Shown in pieces: positions 43,418-55,200 of a stretch of DNA of 64,000 nucleotides. Numbering within the stretch: position 1 is the stretch's first letter; every line of letters begins with the position of its first letter. This stretch comes from Madurella fahalii. Its lineage: Eukaryota > Ascomycota > Sordariomycetes > Sordariales. The stretch lies in assembly GCA_029876055.1 (NCBI GenBank), contig CM056875.1:6411001-6475000 (forward strand). Reading direction: 5' to 3'. The notes beneath the pieces are model-generated. The model was not told the origin of the DNA and did no database searches. It saw nothing but the letters and a program-made list of their open reading frames with translations. Position numbers and translations under genes: made by a program.

Positions 43418-46162
43418 TCAGATACTGTCTCCGGCATAAGCTAGGTTCTGGATACTAGCAAGCCCATATTGAGCGAAGTCGTTTGTGCTCAACCAGGTAG
43501 CCTCGTCCACCGGGTGGACAACAGCGCTACCTCCGATGCGCACCGACGTGAATCGTTGGGTGTCCCGGAGGCCGTCGTTGCGGTAGTCTGTCCAGGCGCG
43601 GGCAGCGACAGTTTTATTGTTCTGGGTGGCGGCATAGAAAGCAGAGAGACGCGAGTGGCCCTGCCGGAGGCTGACGCCGCTGAAACTCGTGCCGTAACGC
43701 GCCCGTTGCTCGGCGGCGGTTCCGAGGTAGTAGTAGGTGTAGTCCAACCAAGCCTCTCTGAAGCCCGCAGGGACATCATCACCCCAATACTCAAGAAGCT
43801 CCGAGATGACTTCGGGCATACCGAAAACGGCGTTGAGGTGAGAAATTGAAACAACGCCCTTGTTCTCCGGATCTGTTGGCGGAGGCTGAAGCGTGCCGTT
43901 CTCGATAAAGTACGAGCCGGAGCCGGTAACGAATCCATTCTTGAGCTTAGCAATACCAGCGGCAGTGCCAGTAAGCTTTCTTCTGGCCTCATCCCAGCGC
44001 GGACCGCGGCGTTCCCACTCAATGAGCCATCCGGCCGCCAACGCAGCCCAGTCAGTCCCCAAACCAAAGGTGACGGGAGCACCAGGGGAAGGCTTCCAAC
44101 CGTCCGTTCGTACCTTTCTAACAGGATCGAGTATTCCGTAAGTCTTGTCCGCGTCCAGGGTATGCTCAAGGAGCTCACCCGTCCGCTCGTCACCACCCGA
44201 GATGTAGAAGAAATACTTCCGGTATTGAGGTTGCGAAATTCGAGCTTGCTTCGCGCTATCAGACCAATGCGTCACTCCGTGCCTGGTTCCAAGTCCTTTC
44301 CAGTCACCGATATGATAGGAATCGACTTCTCCCGTGTGTCGGGTCATGGCTTCGGCGAAGCGGTAGACGTCGGCGCGGCCGGTGCGGAGGAAATATTGCC
44401 AGATAAACAAGTCAGGCGACAACTCGGAGTTATCCCAGGCGTAGCCTCCAATGTCGTATCGCCACTGGTGCCGGTCACTGTCGTACGTGTGCATAACATC
44501 GCCGTGGTCGAGGAATCCGTACCATCGACGGTCCTCAACTTCCTTCTGGTAGTGCTTCACAAGGAAATCGAGATTGCTCTCAATCTTGGCCTTGGCGGGG
44601 CTAGAGGTATCGGGAAGCCCCCAGTAAGACCCAAGAGCCTTCGTCTCCTTGATGTACTCGGGCTTGGCAACTAGCACAGGGGGTTCCTGCGCGTGTGCAT
44701 TCAGCGCGGCCAGGGTATCGCTGGATGGGGTGCTCTCAAAAGCGTACAGAAAGACTTCGTTGGTTCGAGAAATGCCGTAAGGTGTGTCGAAATTCTCCTC
44801 GTAATCCTCGTATGTGATCTCGAGGGCATCGAGCTGCTTTGCGTAGGTATCCTGACCCAGCCCATCGTGGTAACCACGAAGGTCAAGAGGAGCGGCATCA
44901 GGGCTGTACAACCAGAGAGTGATCTGACCCTCGTCGGACCCAGCATTGGCAATGTCAAGGCCAGTAGGATAACGCTTCCAGAAGTCTCGCAGAGCGACAG
45001 CCAGACCACCCTGGGTAGCACCGCCCAAATAGGCAAGACCGCTGGATCGGGTGCCACCAGGGATGTTAATCCAGCTCTGACCTGCCCCAGTCCTCTTCTT
45101 GAGAGTGAAACCATCGGGAGAAAGCTGGCTCAGGCTGTAGTCATTCCAGACGGGGATCCAGTGAAGACGGGTGGCAACTCTAGTGTCCCAAGTCGATTCA
45201 GAGGGAAGAACCTTGCCCCCAACCTGAGCGGTCCTGACGGTAGCGCCAGGGTCGCGACGGAGACCCGTAATGCCTTTGACGGCCTCGTTCAAAAAACCAC
45301 CATCGGTGCCGGCGAGGCGGACGTGACGGTTGTACAACTCCTCTCCTTTAAGCGGAACCTGAAACCGAATACCCAGACCAGAGATGAAGTCCTTGTCGTG
45401 TTGGCCGTCGAAAGTAATGCTGTGTACCAGCCGAATGGCGTCAGAGTCGGCGTAAAGGTAGAAGCGCACAACAAATGGCAACCAGTCCACGTGATCAGCA
45501 CCTTGGGTGGTCGTGTGCTTGCCACGGACCGTGACGAGAGCACGAACTGAGTTGTCCGTGCTGACGGTCACTTCTTCAATGTTGCTCTCGAAGTTGAAAC
45601 GGTCAATCGCCGTATCCGTGCGGTCATCGGCGGTTCCTGGGATATTGTTCTGACTGTAGAGCACTAATCTGCCGTCTTTTGCTACCGTCTTCCCGCCGGC
45701 AGTTTTGATTGAGCTGACAATGTGACGGCCCTGCTTGGGGAATGAGATGGCGACCTTGCCGGTGTCGACGGTTACCTCATTGTCACTGTCCTTCAGCGAC
45801 AGGTTTGTAGTTTGGCGCTTGTCCCTGCCCCTGGTGACTGGCGTGGCTAAAATGGTGTACTCGTCGGCGACGTTGTCAGTCTTGGGGATCGCATGTGCTG
45901 ACCACTTGATGGAGCCGTCGCGCCAATAGCCGGTGACCCAAGACTGAAGAGGGGTCTGTCCGTCCGAGAGCTTGAAGTCGACTTCGTTGGGTTGGTATTT
46001 TCCTTGCGGCCAGGGCAAGCCAAAGGTTGTACCGAGGTTCTGAGATGGAGGATCGCCAATCCAGCTGACCTTGACGCTGCTGGAGGAGATGTTTGCCTGA
46101 GCGGCAGCACCTCCGGCTCCGATGGCGCCCATGAGGGCAAGGAGGTGAGAAACTCGGGCCAT
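43418..46162 (-). CDS. Secreted exo-rhamnogalacturonan lyase-like protein (PL26/PcRGLX type)
   Basis: A single exon of 914 codons from the ATG at 46162. The N-terminus MARVSHLLALMGAIGAGGAA is a signal peptide; an upstream in-frame ATG at 46216 would spoil it. The N-terminal beta domain has FGLPWPQGKY and WVTGYWRDGSIKWSAHA. The central part has VATRLHWIPVWNDYS and YPTGLDI. The C-terminal alpha-barrel-like part has RRWYGFLDHGDVMHTYDSDRHQWRYD (split here as RRWYGFLDHGDVMHTYD and RHQWRYDIGGYAW), WDNSELSPDLFIWQYFLR, YHIGDWKGLGTRHGVTHW. This order fits the three-domain PcRGLX family, which releases unsaturated disaccharides from rhamnogalacturonan I backbones. The role is pectin breakdown outside the cell. 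It looks intact. Confidence 0.82.
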   Translation of the reverse strand: MARVSHLLALMGAIGAGGAAAQANISSSSVKVSWIGDPPSQNLGTTFGLPWPQGKYQPNEVDFKLSDGQTPLQSWVTGYWRDGSIKWSAHAIPKTDNVADEYTILATPVTRGRDKRQTTNLSLKDSDNEVTVDTGKVAISFPKQGRHIVSSIKTAGGKTVAKDGRLVLYSQNNIPGTADDRTDTAIDRFNFESNIEEVTVSTDNSVRALVTVRGKHTTTQGADHVDWLPFVVRFYLYADSDAIRLVHSITFDGQHDKDFISGLGIRFQVPLKGEELYNRHVRLAGTDGGFLNEAVKGITGLRRDPGATVRTAQVGGKVLPSESTWDTRVATRLHWIPVWNDYSLSQLSPDGFTLKKRTGAGQSWINIPGGTRSSGLAYLGGATQGGLAVALRDFWKRYPTGLDIANAGSDEGQITLWLYSPDAAPLDLRGYHDGLGQDTYAKQLDALEITYEDYEENFDTPYGISRTNEVFLYAFESTPSSDTLAALNAHAQEPPVLVAKPEYIKETKALGSYWGLPDTSSPAKAKIESNLDFLVKHYQKEVEDRRWYGFLDHGDVMHTYDSDRHQWRYDIGGYAWDNSELSPDLFIWQYFLRTGRADVYRFAEAMTRHTGEVDSYHIGDWKGLGTRHGVTHWSDSAKQARISQPQYRKYFFYISGGDERTGELLEHTLDADKTYGILDPVRKVRTDGWKPSPGAPVTFGLGTDWAALAAGWLIEWERRGPRWDEARRKLTGTAAGIAKLKNGFVTGSGSYFIENGTLQPPPTDPENKGVVSISHLNAVFGMPEVISELLEYWGDDVPAGFREAWLDYTYYYLGTAAEQRARYGTSFSGVSLRQGHSRLSAFYAATQNNKTVAARAWTDYRNDGLRDTQRFTSVRIGGSAVVHPVDEATWLSTNDFAQYGLASIQNLAYAGDSI

Positions 46163-47236
46163 TTGAGGCACAGAATCGAAAAGATTCAGGATTGGCTTGC
46201 TTGCCCTCAGTGGCATACACTCTGCATTGTGAATAGACGGCCGAGTTGGTTATAATTGGAGACTGCAATTCGCCAACATTGCCCGAAGCCCCATCCTCTC
46301 GGGCGACGATGATGCGAGCTACCGGTCGTCCGCAAACGCTCGACAAGCTGCGCTATCGCTAGTAGGGTAACATCAGTGCATCTGCCCTGGCATTGACCCC
46401 AGTATCTGCAATATCATGATTGGCGCGGGTTAGTAGCTGGTAAATGCAGATGCGGGGGATCTTTGGCGGACAGCGGACATCCATGCAATAGTTTTTGCGT
46501 CGGGTGAACATGGGCGGGAGAGGAATAATACCCGAGCAGAGGAAACACAGGTCTTTATAGCATGCCTGTGGGGCTCGCGACGGAGAAATTCAGACGACAG
46601 ACACGTCGACATTGGAAACGGAACATGTCGATTAGAGAGAGGTCCAACAAAGGAGATGCATTCGCTATTGGCATTCTCACAGACGCGCTGCTGTCCCACA
46701 ATGCTATGTCAGTTGCCGCAATGATACGCACACTTAACGGGCACGCCAGGGGAGTAGTATGTGATAGTCACACCCTAGATGCACTATGCGGAGAAGTTGA
46801 CGTGATGGCGAAAAGATGCAAAGAGCGCAATGAAAGCCGGCATGGCAGCTATCGCCAAGCGAGGGCCATGCTAGCCGTGAGAGAACCGTACACATCACTG
46901 GCTCAGCCTTCCAAGGCGAGGTGTAGAAGAAAATGTAGAATCTGCTCAACGCTTGAAATATTGAAGGGGCCGATTTAGATCAGCAGAGACTCGAGACATG
47001 TTTTCTCTCAGCATTTATGGCCACCAAATTCGGCGACTTGCGAGGTCGTAGGTGGTACTAATTTAGAAAATGAGCATCAGGTATCTACCTACCTAATTAT
47101 CACGCCCTCACTTCATCGTGCTGGGATTGGGATATGAAACTGAAATCTCCACACCCTCTCTACAAGCCTAATGCCGACACAAGCCTGACTAAAACCGTTC
47201 CAAGAGGGGGAACAGGGAACTGGATGTGGTCCGCGT
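46163..47236. other. Intergenic region, no gene seen
   Basis: About 1.1 kb containing the promoter of the lyase gene. Open frames are short and without motifs. An AGGTATCTACCTACCTAA motif lies near 47079. Confidence 0.5.
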
Positions 47237-48021
47237 CTAATATAAATATGTGGTAAGAAATGCTGAGACACAAACCTCGGAAAGGGACAGGGGGATTAAG
47301 TAAATCCATGGTACTACATGGCGTATTCTAACAGGATTGACTCGGCGAGTCAGGGTCGGTGCTAGACTCGAGCTAGGGCTTAACATGCGATATCGGGGTA
47401 ACGCCTGTTCAAGGTAGACGGGTGCGTACTGAAACCCATCCATGTTGGTCGCAATGATCTCCAAGAGGCCGGAAATGACGCTCTTATCGTCCTTGAAGTG
47501 CCTTTCTGACATTCTCTAGTGATACGCTCGAGAGCGTGATCAACATGGTGCGGGCAGCTTCGCAAATAGCCGGGCGCGGAGAGTGTTGTTCAAACAGGGC
47601 GTCGTGCCAAGGATTGAGGTTGTAAGAACCGATCGCAGCTTCTAATTAATACTAGATAGTGATACTCTGGATATCTCGGGTCTATCAGGGAGCCTGGACT
47701 CCACTGTTGACTTTCTTCTGGGGAACACTGACCTGCGCAATCCTTGTTAGTTAGTTCCTCTACAAGCTGGTTGTGAGCTCTATCGAGACCTTCAACAGTT
47801 CGGATTCGGCTTTGCAGTCCTAAGGTGGTTAGGTTGTCAAGGCCAGATCGGAGAGTAGTAAGACTGCCTCGGCTTGTATCCTTTGTCCCTCCATCTTCTT
47901 CCAGTTCAATTAGTGAACGGGGAGTATCAGTTTTGGAAACCTGAGGGGGCGGTCGGATTTCCTCCTTTCCTCGATACCGTAGTAGGAGTACTGGATAGGT
48001 ACTCTCTGAAGCCCATAACAT
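47237..48021 (-). pseudogene. Unknown fungal gene, probably broken
   Basis: Exon 1 (48021-47733) reads SLTTLRSGLDNLTTLGLQSR and IRTVEGLDRAHNQLVEELTN. A phase-1 intron (GTCAGT...TTAATTAG, 47732-47642) leads in frame to EAAIGSYNLNPWHDALFEQ and TMLITLSSVSLENVRKALQG, then TAA at about 47492. The next frame continues at once with DDKSVISGLLEIIATNMDGF and QYAPVYLEQALPRYR. Removing one G from the GG in CAAGGACGATAA restores one frame. The stretches read like real helical protein, but I do not recognise the family. The N-terminus (MLWASESTYPVLLLRYRG) may be incomplete. Either a pseudogene or a gene with a one-base assembly error. Confidence 0.4.
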
Positions 48022-48327
48022 AGGATTTCATAATACGAGTGGAAAAGTGGGGGCGTTAGAGTTGGTTCTTGACCCCGCCACCAACACCAAGGTACTGTAC
48101 CTGACGTTAATTACCTTAAGCAAGTAAGGTAGGTAATTACCATAACCCCCCTTTCAGCGCAGCACAAGAGTGAACACACTCAATGCCTGGGCTTTAAACC
48201 CCTCTAGAGCGTGTTACCGTTTTTCAAGAGCTTTCTTTTCAGAAAGCCGCAACCTCTAGACAGCCTCCTTCGGCGTGTCGCGTACTGTAATTACCACGCG
48301 TCACATTTTGCACCCAGACAGCCCCCA

Positions 48328-50250
48328 ATGCAAAGCGCGTTTGCATACCAGCCTTTGCCGCCAAAATCAATTCGAGTCATCAGGCTGCGACCAGCACATC
48401 ATCCCGAAGACCCTTTGAGATGCACAATCAACATTGTTTCTCTCGGCCGTGCAGCAACCCAGTCGTACGAAGCCCTCTCGTATGTTTGGGGCGAGCCGAC
48501 TCGGCAATGGCCGTTAGAATGCGACGGCAAGGAGCTTCTGGTCACTAGGAGCTGCCATGACGCACTCGTGCATCTGCGGCGGCGGTTCACGTCCAGGGTC
48601 CTGTGGATTGACGCCATCTGCATAAACCAGGGCGATGATGATGAGGCCGTCACCGAACGGAATGGCCAGGTCGCCATGATGGGCGAGATATATCTGAAAG
48701 CAGCACGCGTCTTGGTGTGGCTGCCACCAGCGAGAGAATCCACTCCGACCCTTTTCCGCTATCTTCGGACTGCCCGTTTTTTCAACATCATCGAGAATGA
48801 TTACCCAAGGCTCGGAGACATTTTGTACTACGTAGTTACAAGACACTTTGACATCCGGCATGGTCTGTACGCTCCCCGTGCTGTGGCCGTGCCCTACATC
48901 GCTCTAAGAAGCAATGAATACTTACTCATGCATCTCTTCATAGGGTCGCTAATTAAAAACAGAGGCCCGCAGTTACAGGAGTGTTTTGCAGCTATCCTCG
49001 ACAACCCTTGGTTCGAAAGAGTTTGGACCATGCAAGAAGTTGCCTTTGCACGCGAGTGCGTGATTTATCAGGGCCATTCAAAGCTGGGTTGGGAGTCGTT
49101 CTGCGCAGCGTACATGACCATCCCGCAACTGTGGAATAGCAGTCGCCCAAGACGCGAGTTGGTTCTTCCGCGCTGGAGGTTATACCTGGCACTGCGGGGG
49201 AACAGTCTCGAAGCGATCCCACCGGCTCGTTTCGAGGGCGACACACAAAAGGAGTTCGAGCTCCAACTACTAGGCGAGCTCCGCAACTTGAAAGCAACTG
49301 TTCCTCAGGACAGAGTATACTCATTATACGCTGTCTTCCAGGCCATGGGCCTCTACATGCCGGCTCCAGATTACAAGAAGGACATTTTCACCGTCTTCGA
49401 GGAAGCGACAATCGCATACATTCGAGGCCGCCAGAACTTGGACATCATCGCAGCCACCCCGCCTCCTGCAGAAGGGTCTGGATTCCCCTCGTGGGTTCCG
49501 GACTGGCTAACACCAGGCAGCAATAGCGACATGTTGATTTGGAAGATAGCGCAGTTTGAAGCGAAGCGTCCCACCATCACGCTTTCCCTCACCGAGAACA
49601 CGGGGAATGGCAAGCTGGGCGTGATGGGAAGGAAGATCGGGAGAATAACGAAGCGGATCCGCTGTCCTCTCCTAGGGGACTCCGCACTTGCCAGGGACCA
49701 GGCCTACCAGGAGTTTATCTCGGCCTGCTTCGATTGGCGCCGCTTGTTGGACAGCCTTGTCGCATATCCATCAGGCAAAGATCCCAAGGATCTCGAACGC
49801 ACACTCCTTCGACCTTACCACCATGCCGTCGCGAATGGTGCGCTTGAGCTTTGGTGGCGCTGGTTTTTGCAAGGATGCGGTACGCCACCTCCCAAGGACG
49901 GTAAATTACTTTTAGGTACTCCTAGGTGTAAACGTGCCGAGTTATTATATTAGCCTTGCTGACCACCGTACAACTCAACAGATCCTACACTCGACGTCAT
50001 GATGGAGAAGCGCAAGCGCGCGGGCAAATGGTTAGTCTTCTGCCTGGATAGTGGGTATTATGGCACAACACACCATCTTTGTCAGGTGGGTGACGAAGTG
50101 TCACTTTTGGGGTCGCTTAATCCACTTGTTCTCCGGCGGCAGAAAGAGGCTCGCCAGTTCAGGATCGTAACGCCGGCGTATTGTGAGGGGGCGATGAATG
50201 GCGATGTGCAATCTCGGGCGGAAGAGTTGGAGGAAATCATCCTGGTCTGA
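48328..50250 (+). CDS. HET-domain protein (heterokaryon incompatibility type)
   Basis: Two exons, 48328-49900 and 49982-50250, with an 81-nt intron (GTAAATTAC...CTCAACAG) joining PPPKD to DPTLDVMM. The start MQSAFAYQPLPPKSIRVIRL is the usual HET-protein opening; an ATG at 48211 in frame would add 39 atypical residues. The HET domain begins near residue 47 with YEALSYVWGEP and continues with VLWIDAICINQGDDDEA, then VAMMGEIYLKAARVLVWLPP and NPWFERVWTMQEVAFA near residues 230-245. The rest has VPQDRVYSLYAVFQ and PDYKKDIFTVFEEAT, standard for the family. HET domains trigger cell death in allorecognition; many copies have other or unknown roles. It seems intact. Confidence 0.92.
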
Positions 50251-50580
50251 CGCAAGAGCGGCTCAGGATATGTGATTATGCTGATACGTGAGGACTAAGG
50301 CATGATTCATGAGGGACTTCCGCTTTATTATATAACGATTGTTCAGTGAAAAATGAAAGGATCTGCGTGTACTTGCGAGCGGGAATTGCAAGCTTCGACA
50401 ATGACACGAGGCGAGCAAGCAGTTTCTTAAGTGGTTGTTAAGACCGCCGAGAGCAGCAACTCGCGCGCCCCGATGAACTTCGATTCCGTTGGGCCAAAGG
50501 GCCGAACACGTCTATAATTTGCCGCACTGTTTTCCTGGAACATGGACTTGCCAGAAATCCTTTGTTGATTCTCAGCATTG

Positions 50581-51414
50581 TCATTTCGTCCTAGCCATTT
50601 CTTCCTCTACTTTCTCCCGCGCTCCTTGTTCCCAGTCATCCCAGCACAAGCCCAGCACAACCGTATCTCTCCCAAGATCGCCCTCTGGACTTCCGGGAGG
50701 CAAGGACCGGCCATTCCCAATCTTATTGTTCTTGGTTCCTTGGGGGAAGACAAAGTGCCATCGCAGGACGGCTTCCCGCCGAAAGCACAATCTCTCGGCA
50801 ACGCGGATCGAGGCAACATTCATGGTGCTCGTCTGCCATTCCACGCGACGCAAACCCATGCCACCGCTCTGGACACTGCTCAAAGCAAATTTTAGCATCA
50901 GGCCCACAGCATTGGTGGTGACATGAGTGCGGTGATACGGCGGCAGGACCACGATGCCGCCGATCTCGGTTGACAGATGGGTGGTGGACGTCCGTAAGTA
51001 CGACATCATGCCTGCTAACTCGCCCTCGTCGTCCTCGGCCGAGGGCGGCCGGGTCTTGTCGATGACGGCGAATGTAATCCATCCAGGAACTTCTTGTGGC
51101 CATTTCATGAGGAACTGCGAGACGAAGTCGGACTTGGTTGCAAATGGCCCCAGCGGCATGTGCGCGTACAGTTCCGGATGAGGAGCGGATCCGGCGACGA
51201 AGGCTTCAGCGTGGCGTTCCGGCTGAGTGACTAGTAGTCAGCACCTGGCTCGCACGACTCCTCTTGTAGCAGCTCTCGACCATCTATCATGACTCTATAC
51301 AGGGAGAGAGGTGGGTGGGAAGCGGAAGGGAAGGCAGACGAGGAAGGGGGTCAGTTTGACTCTGTCATTGGCGATCTGGTCGATAGGGAAGCAAAAGTTG
51401 CCCGCTCGGGACAT
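50581..51414 (-). CDS. GNAT-family N-acetyltransferase (RimJ/RimL-like)
   Basis: Two exons, 51414-51340 and 51222-50581, with a 117-nt intron (GTCTGC...CTGACTACTAGTCACTCAG). The join reads IANDRVKLTPFL-PERHAEAFVAG, as expected for the opening of this family. The protein has 238 residues. The acetyl-CoA-binding region is GGIVVLPPYHRTHVTTNAVG, followed by GLRRVEWQTSTMNVASIRVA and ERLCFRREAVLRWHFVFP, the pattern of RimJ/RimL-like acetyltransferases in which the last helices bind substrate. The acceptor is unknown. The donor site GTCTGC is weak, so the exon 1 boundary is less certain than exon 2. Confidence 0.8.
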
Positions 51415-52243
51415 GGTATCCAATATAAGAGCTTCCGTGCGGTTGAAATATTCACGACAGGCTTGCCTAATTAAAGTTGTGGGCTGCATGGGTTGGGTTA
51501 TGTTGGTGCGGAGTGCCAGAGCTACCTGACACCGCCTGGCGTCCAATAACGCCGAGCTCGCGGGCTAATTACGGCGGTTCGGTTTTACGCGGGGTTATGT
51601 AGGGAATTTATCGGGGGCGAATCGCACTTACGCATCGCTCAACCAACCCAGCTTCGGCTCATCGGTGCTGCTAGCATCCCAAACCTCAAGCGCGCTGCCA
51701 CCTCTGTAAGGGGGGTGAGGTCCCGCTAGGCGAACTACGTACACCCGAACAACCACAACCACCATAGCCAAGTTGAAGATCCTTATTTGAAGATAGAAAT
51801 TACCCATGCCTAAGACCAGATTGCGCCGGCGAAGGCCTAAAGCTTAGAAGAGAAGATAGAAAGTAAAAGCTTGGTTTGCGTTCTGGGTGTACCTGGGAGA
51901 CCGATTATACTCAAGTTCTCCGTCATCTTTCAGTGCCTCTCCTCCGGCAGATACTTCGTGAGGATAGCATGTGCGTAGGGGGTTTGGGATACGAGTCGGG
52001 GGAGGCTAGCGGAGGGGTATGATTCTGGCGGGATGTCTCAGCGGTGATAGAGTGATTGGTTTTTGTTGTGGAGTGCATAAAGGGGTCGTGGTTGAAGTAC
52101 CTGATGTGAAGATCTTGCGCCTATGACATGACCGGATATACCTTAGCTACTTTCCCCGTGTCAACATCCATGCGGCCGAAACGTAACGGACGGCGTGATG
52201 TGTATCTAAGCTAGACCCATACCGCCATACGCTCTTTAACTTG
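51415..52243. other. Intergenic region, no gene seen
   Basis: 0.8 kb between the GNAT gene's 5' end and the 3' end of the large HET gene. Only short motif-free frames. Confidence 0.5.
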
Positions 52244-55200
52244 TCAGATTAGATACACCCACTCCCACGTCAATCCGTTCCCACTGTTGCTCCCACATAC
52301 ATAAATGTCTCCACAAAGCAACCCGACCCCAACCCTTTCCACAACCCCATCACCATGCCTCCTGACGAGCATCACATAATGAAAATCACCCAGCCCGCTC
52401 CTAGTCTCATGATTTTCCCTTTGACAACCATATTTTTCAGTACCAAGCAGCTCCAAGTTCATTTTCAGCATAGAATTCGAGAGCACAAGAACTGTTATCC
52501 TTGCAGGCAACTGCGTTCCCAACTCATGCTCAAGCTGATCGGTTACTAGACCGTGCCCGTAGATCTTGCCATGCCGCTGGCATTTGAGATAGACTACCCG
52601 AACAATTCCGGGATCCGGTAGACCGGTTATGTCCAAACCGTGGGCCTCGTCGAGCACGATATCATCAGCCACCAAGGCGGTAAATGCGAGGTAGTCCTGG
52701 TTGGGCGCGGCTGGTTTCGGTAGCCGCGTGGGCTTGGGCAAGAGGCTGCGGGGATTTGGTTGCTGAGAGCTGGGCATGTGCGGGTATCTCGTCTGTGTGT
52801 GATTCGAGGTTAATGGGCGGCCCATGGAATCGATCATTGTGGTAGAGACGGGTACGGCCTTGTCGGGTTTGTTATTTTGTTCGGGGGCCGTCAGCCAGGA
52901 GTATGCTGGTTTATCACCGCTCCGGAGGAGCGTTGTACTACTCCCTGGCTTGCCGTCGTGCCATTCGATATAAGTGTCGTTGGTGTACCAGCGTTTGTTG
53001 TCGGCCAACGCAGCAGGGATGAACGGATGCGGACGCTCAGAAGGCGCTGAAGATAGTATTACCTGCCCCGTCCAACCTGCCCAAGAGAAACTCGGAAACC
53101 CGGGTCTCCTAGTAGTTAAGCGCCTTGGGGCCCATAATAGAGACGAATCAAGACGTTCTATGGGCATGCCGAAGAAGAAATGAAGCCCCTTCTTCTCCTC
53201 AAGTTGAGCCTGGAGACCCTGGAATGCTCTGAGGATATCTGACGAAACGGAAAGGAGGCGCTTCTGGTAGGCCTGGACGAGACGCTCCCAAGTCTCACCG
53301 GGCCCGTAAGACCTTCCAATCAGTTTCCCAAAGTACGCAGTTGCCGATGTGCTTGCGCCTGCCCGTTGAAGAATGGAAGTGATTACATTAGGCCTTCTCG
53401 CACAAAAGTCTTCCCGACACATTCGTCGCTCGCATTGGAAGTAGACAAGTTCGTCGAGAAAGATGAACCTCCTACGAGATAGGAGGATCTCCTGAAATGT
53501 CCAAGCGCGGGTTTCATAAACAGTTTGCTCACGCTTGGACTCAAGGTCGGGAAGGACTGCGAGTTTGACGTCTGGTGCAAGCTGTTCGATATGTTGTCCA
53601 GGTGTCCTCGATCCAGGTCTGACCCCCGGCAGTCCGCTCGCAGAGCTGTCACCTGCTGCAGCAATAATGGTGAAGATGGAAATTCCGTAAATCATATCCA
53701 TCTTGTCGATCAGCGACACTACCGACTCGGGGTCATCCTGGACAATGCACAGGGCGTCTACCCAGAGATATCTCTGCCCCATTTGCCGTGTGAAGTCCAT
53801 TGCGTCTGTGATGGTTCGTGGAAGTTCCGCTTTGATACTCCCCAGGTACCCCTTTCGTTCCAATAGGTGTATATTGGACTTTAAGGCTCGGAATTGTTTC
53901 GCCTGGCCCCAAACATAACTCAGCGCCACGAAGCGGGAGCGGAACGATACTTTCGCAATGCATTGGTCAAGCACGTCGATGACTCTGAAATTGGCAAGCT
54001 CCGAGCCAGAGAGGCGGGGCGAGTCGCCGTGACAATCCCATCCATGGTATTCCTCACATTGCCTCAGCCATTTCCTGAAGAGTAAAATCGGAAGCGTCGT
54101 GTTGGCAATCAGCCTGTGGGCAGTGAATGGCGAGAAAGGATGGCATTCGGATAGCAGGGCCACGGGCTGGCCTTTTGTTTTCCCATGCTCGGCAGTAAGG
54201 TATCTGCCCTGTACTTGCCAGCGTTCACGGTTCCAGCCGAATCCGTGCCATGACAGAACCACCTGGTCGTCGTTTGGATCATCTTCATTGTTATTATCAA
54301 TATATCCGAAGCCCGTATTATCATCATAGCGGATGGCGCCATTCCCGGCGTGCGGTCGTTTCCTTGTCTCCTGGAGTGATCGGACGGCCAAACGGCACAA
54401 CGGACAAGCCTTCCTGCTCTTGACCTCCTCAAGCGGCCCAAGGCGCCCGTCCCAGTTGGCGGCGGCATCAAATGCGGCATTTTCAACTTTAGCAATGGGG
54501 CGGTCATGGTAGCCTATCTCAAATAGAGTTTTGCGTAACTGGTGGTGGGCATCGTGGAAGCCGCGGTCCCTCTGGTAACAAGCTGTACAGATATCGTGCT
54601 GGCCATTCCTGCATGTCTTGCATCGGTACGACACACAGGGTGCTTTAAACTTGGTGTTGCATACATCACACCGGAAACTGAAAAAATGGCCGGACGCAAT
54701 GGTTGGTCGATCAGCAAGGTCATTGCCTTCCTCCTCGCAATTGTCATCCACAAAGTCGGTACGGGTCAGGCCAAGGCGGCAGCACGTCCAGCAAAGTTCT
54801 GATGTGGTTATGGCAGTAATGGATGTGCTGTTCGCAGCGTCTGAACGCCAATAAGCGCCCTTCTCAATCGATGACGGAGGGGCATAAGTCCTCGCGTAAA
54901 CCGTACTCAGTACTTCGGCCGGGTCAAACTTGGGCAGGTTTTCCTTTACGGTCTCTGACGTCTCGTCGCCATTGAATAGCTCGTCCTCGTCGATCACATT
55001 CGTGAAAGGGATCCAAGGATCCGCTTCTTTGTATCTTGTAAGCCGCGTTCCGGCGAACCAGTTTCTGTCTTTTTCGGCGTCACTCGACTCGATTACTGGG
55101 ATCCCCGACGCGGTTGTAGGATGTCGATCGCCCCCTGGGGTGATCGAGAAGGAGAAGTCGTGGGCCGTGGCTCCCAGCCATACGGTAAGCACGCCGTCGA

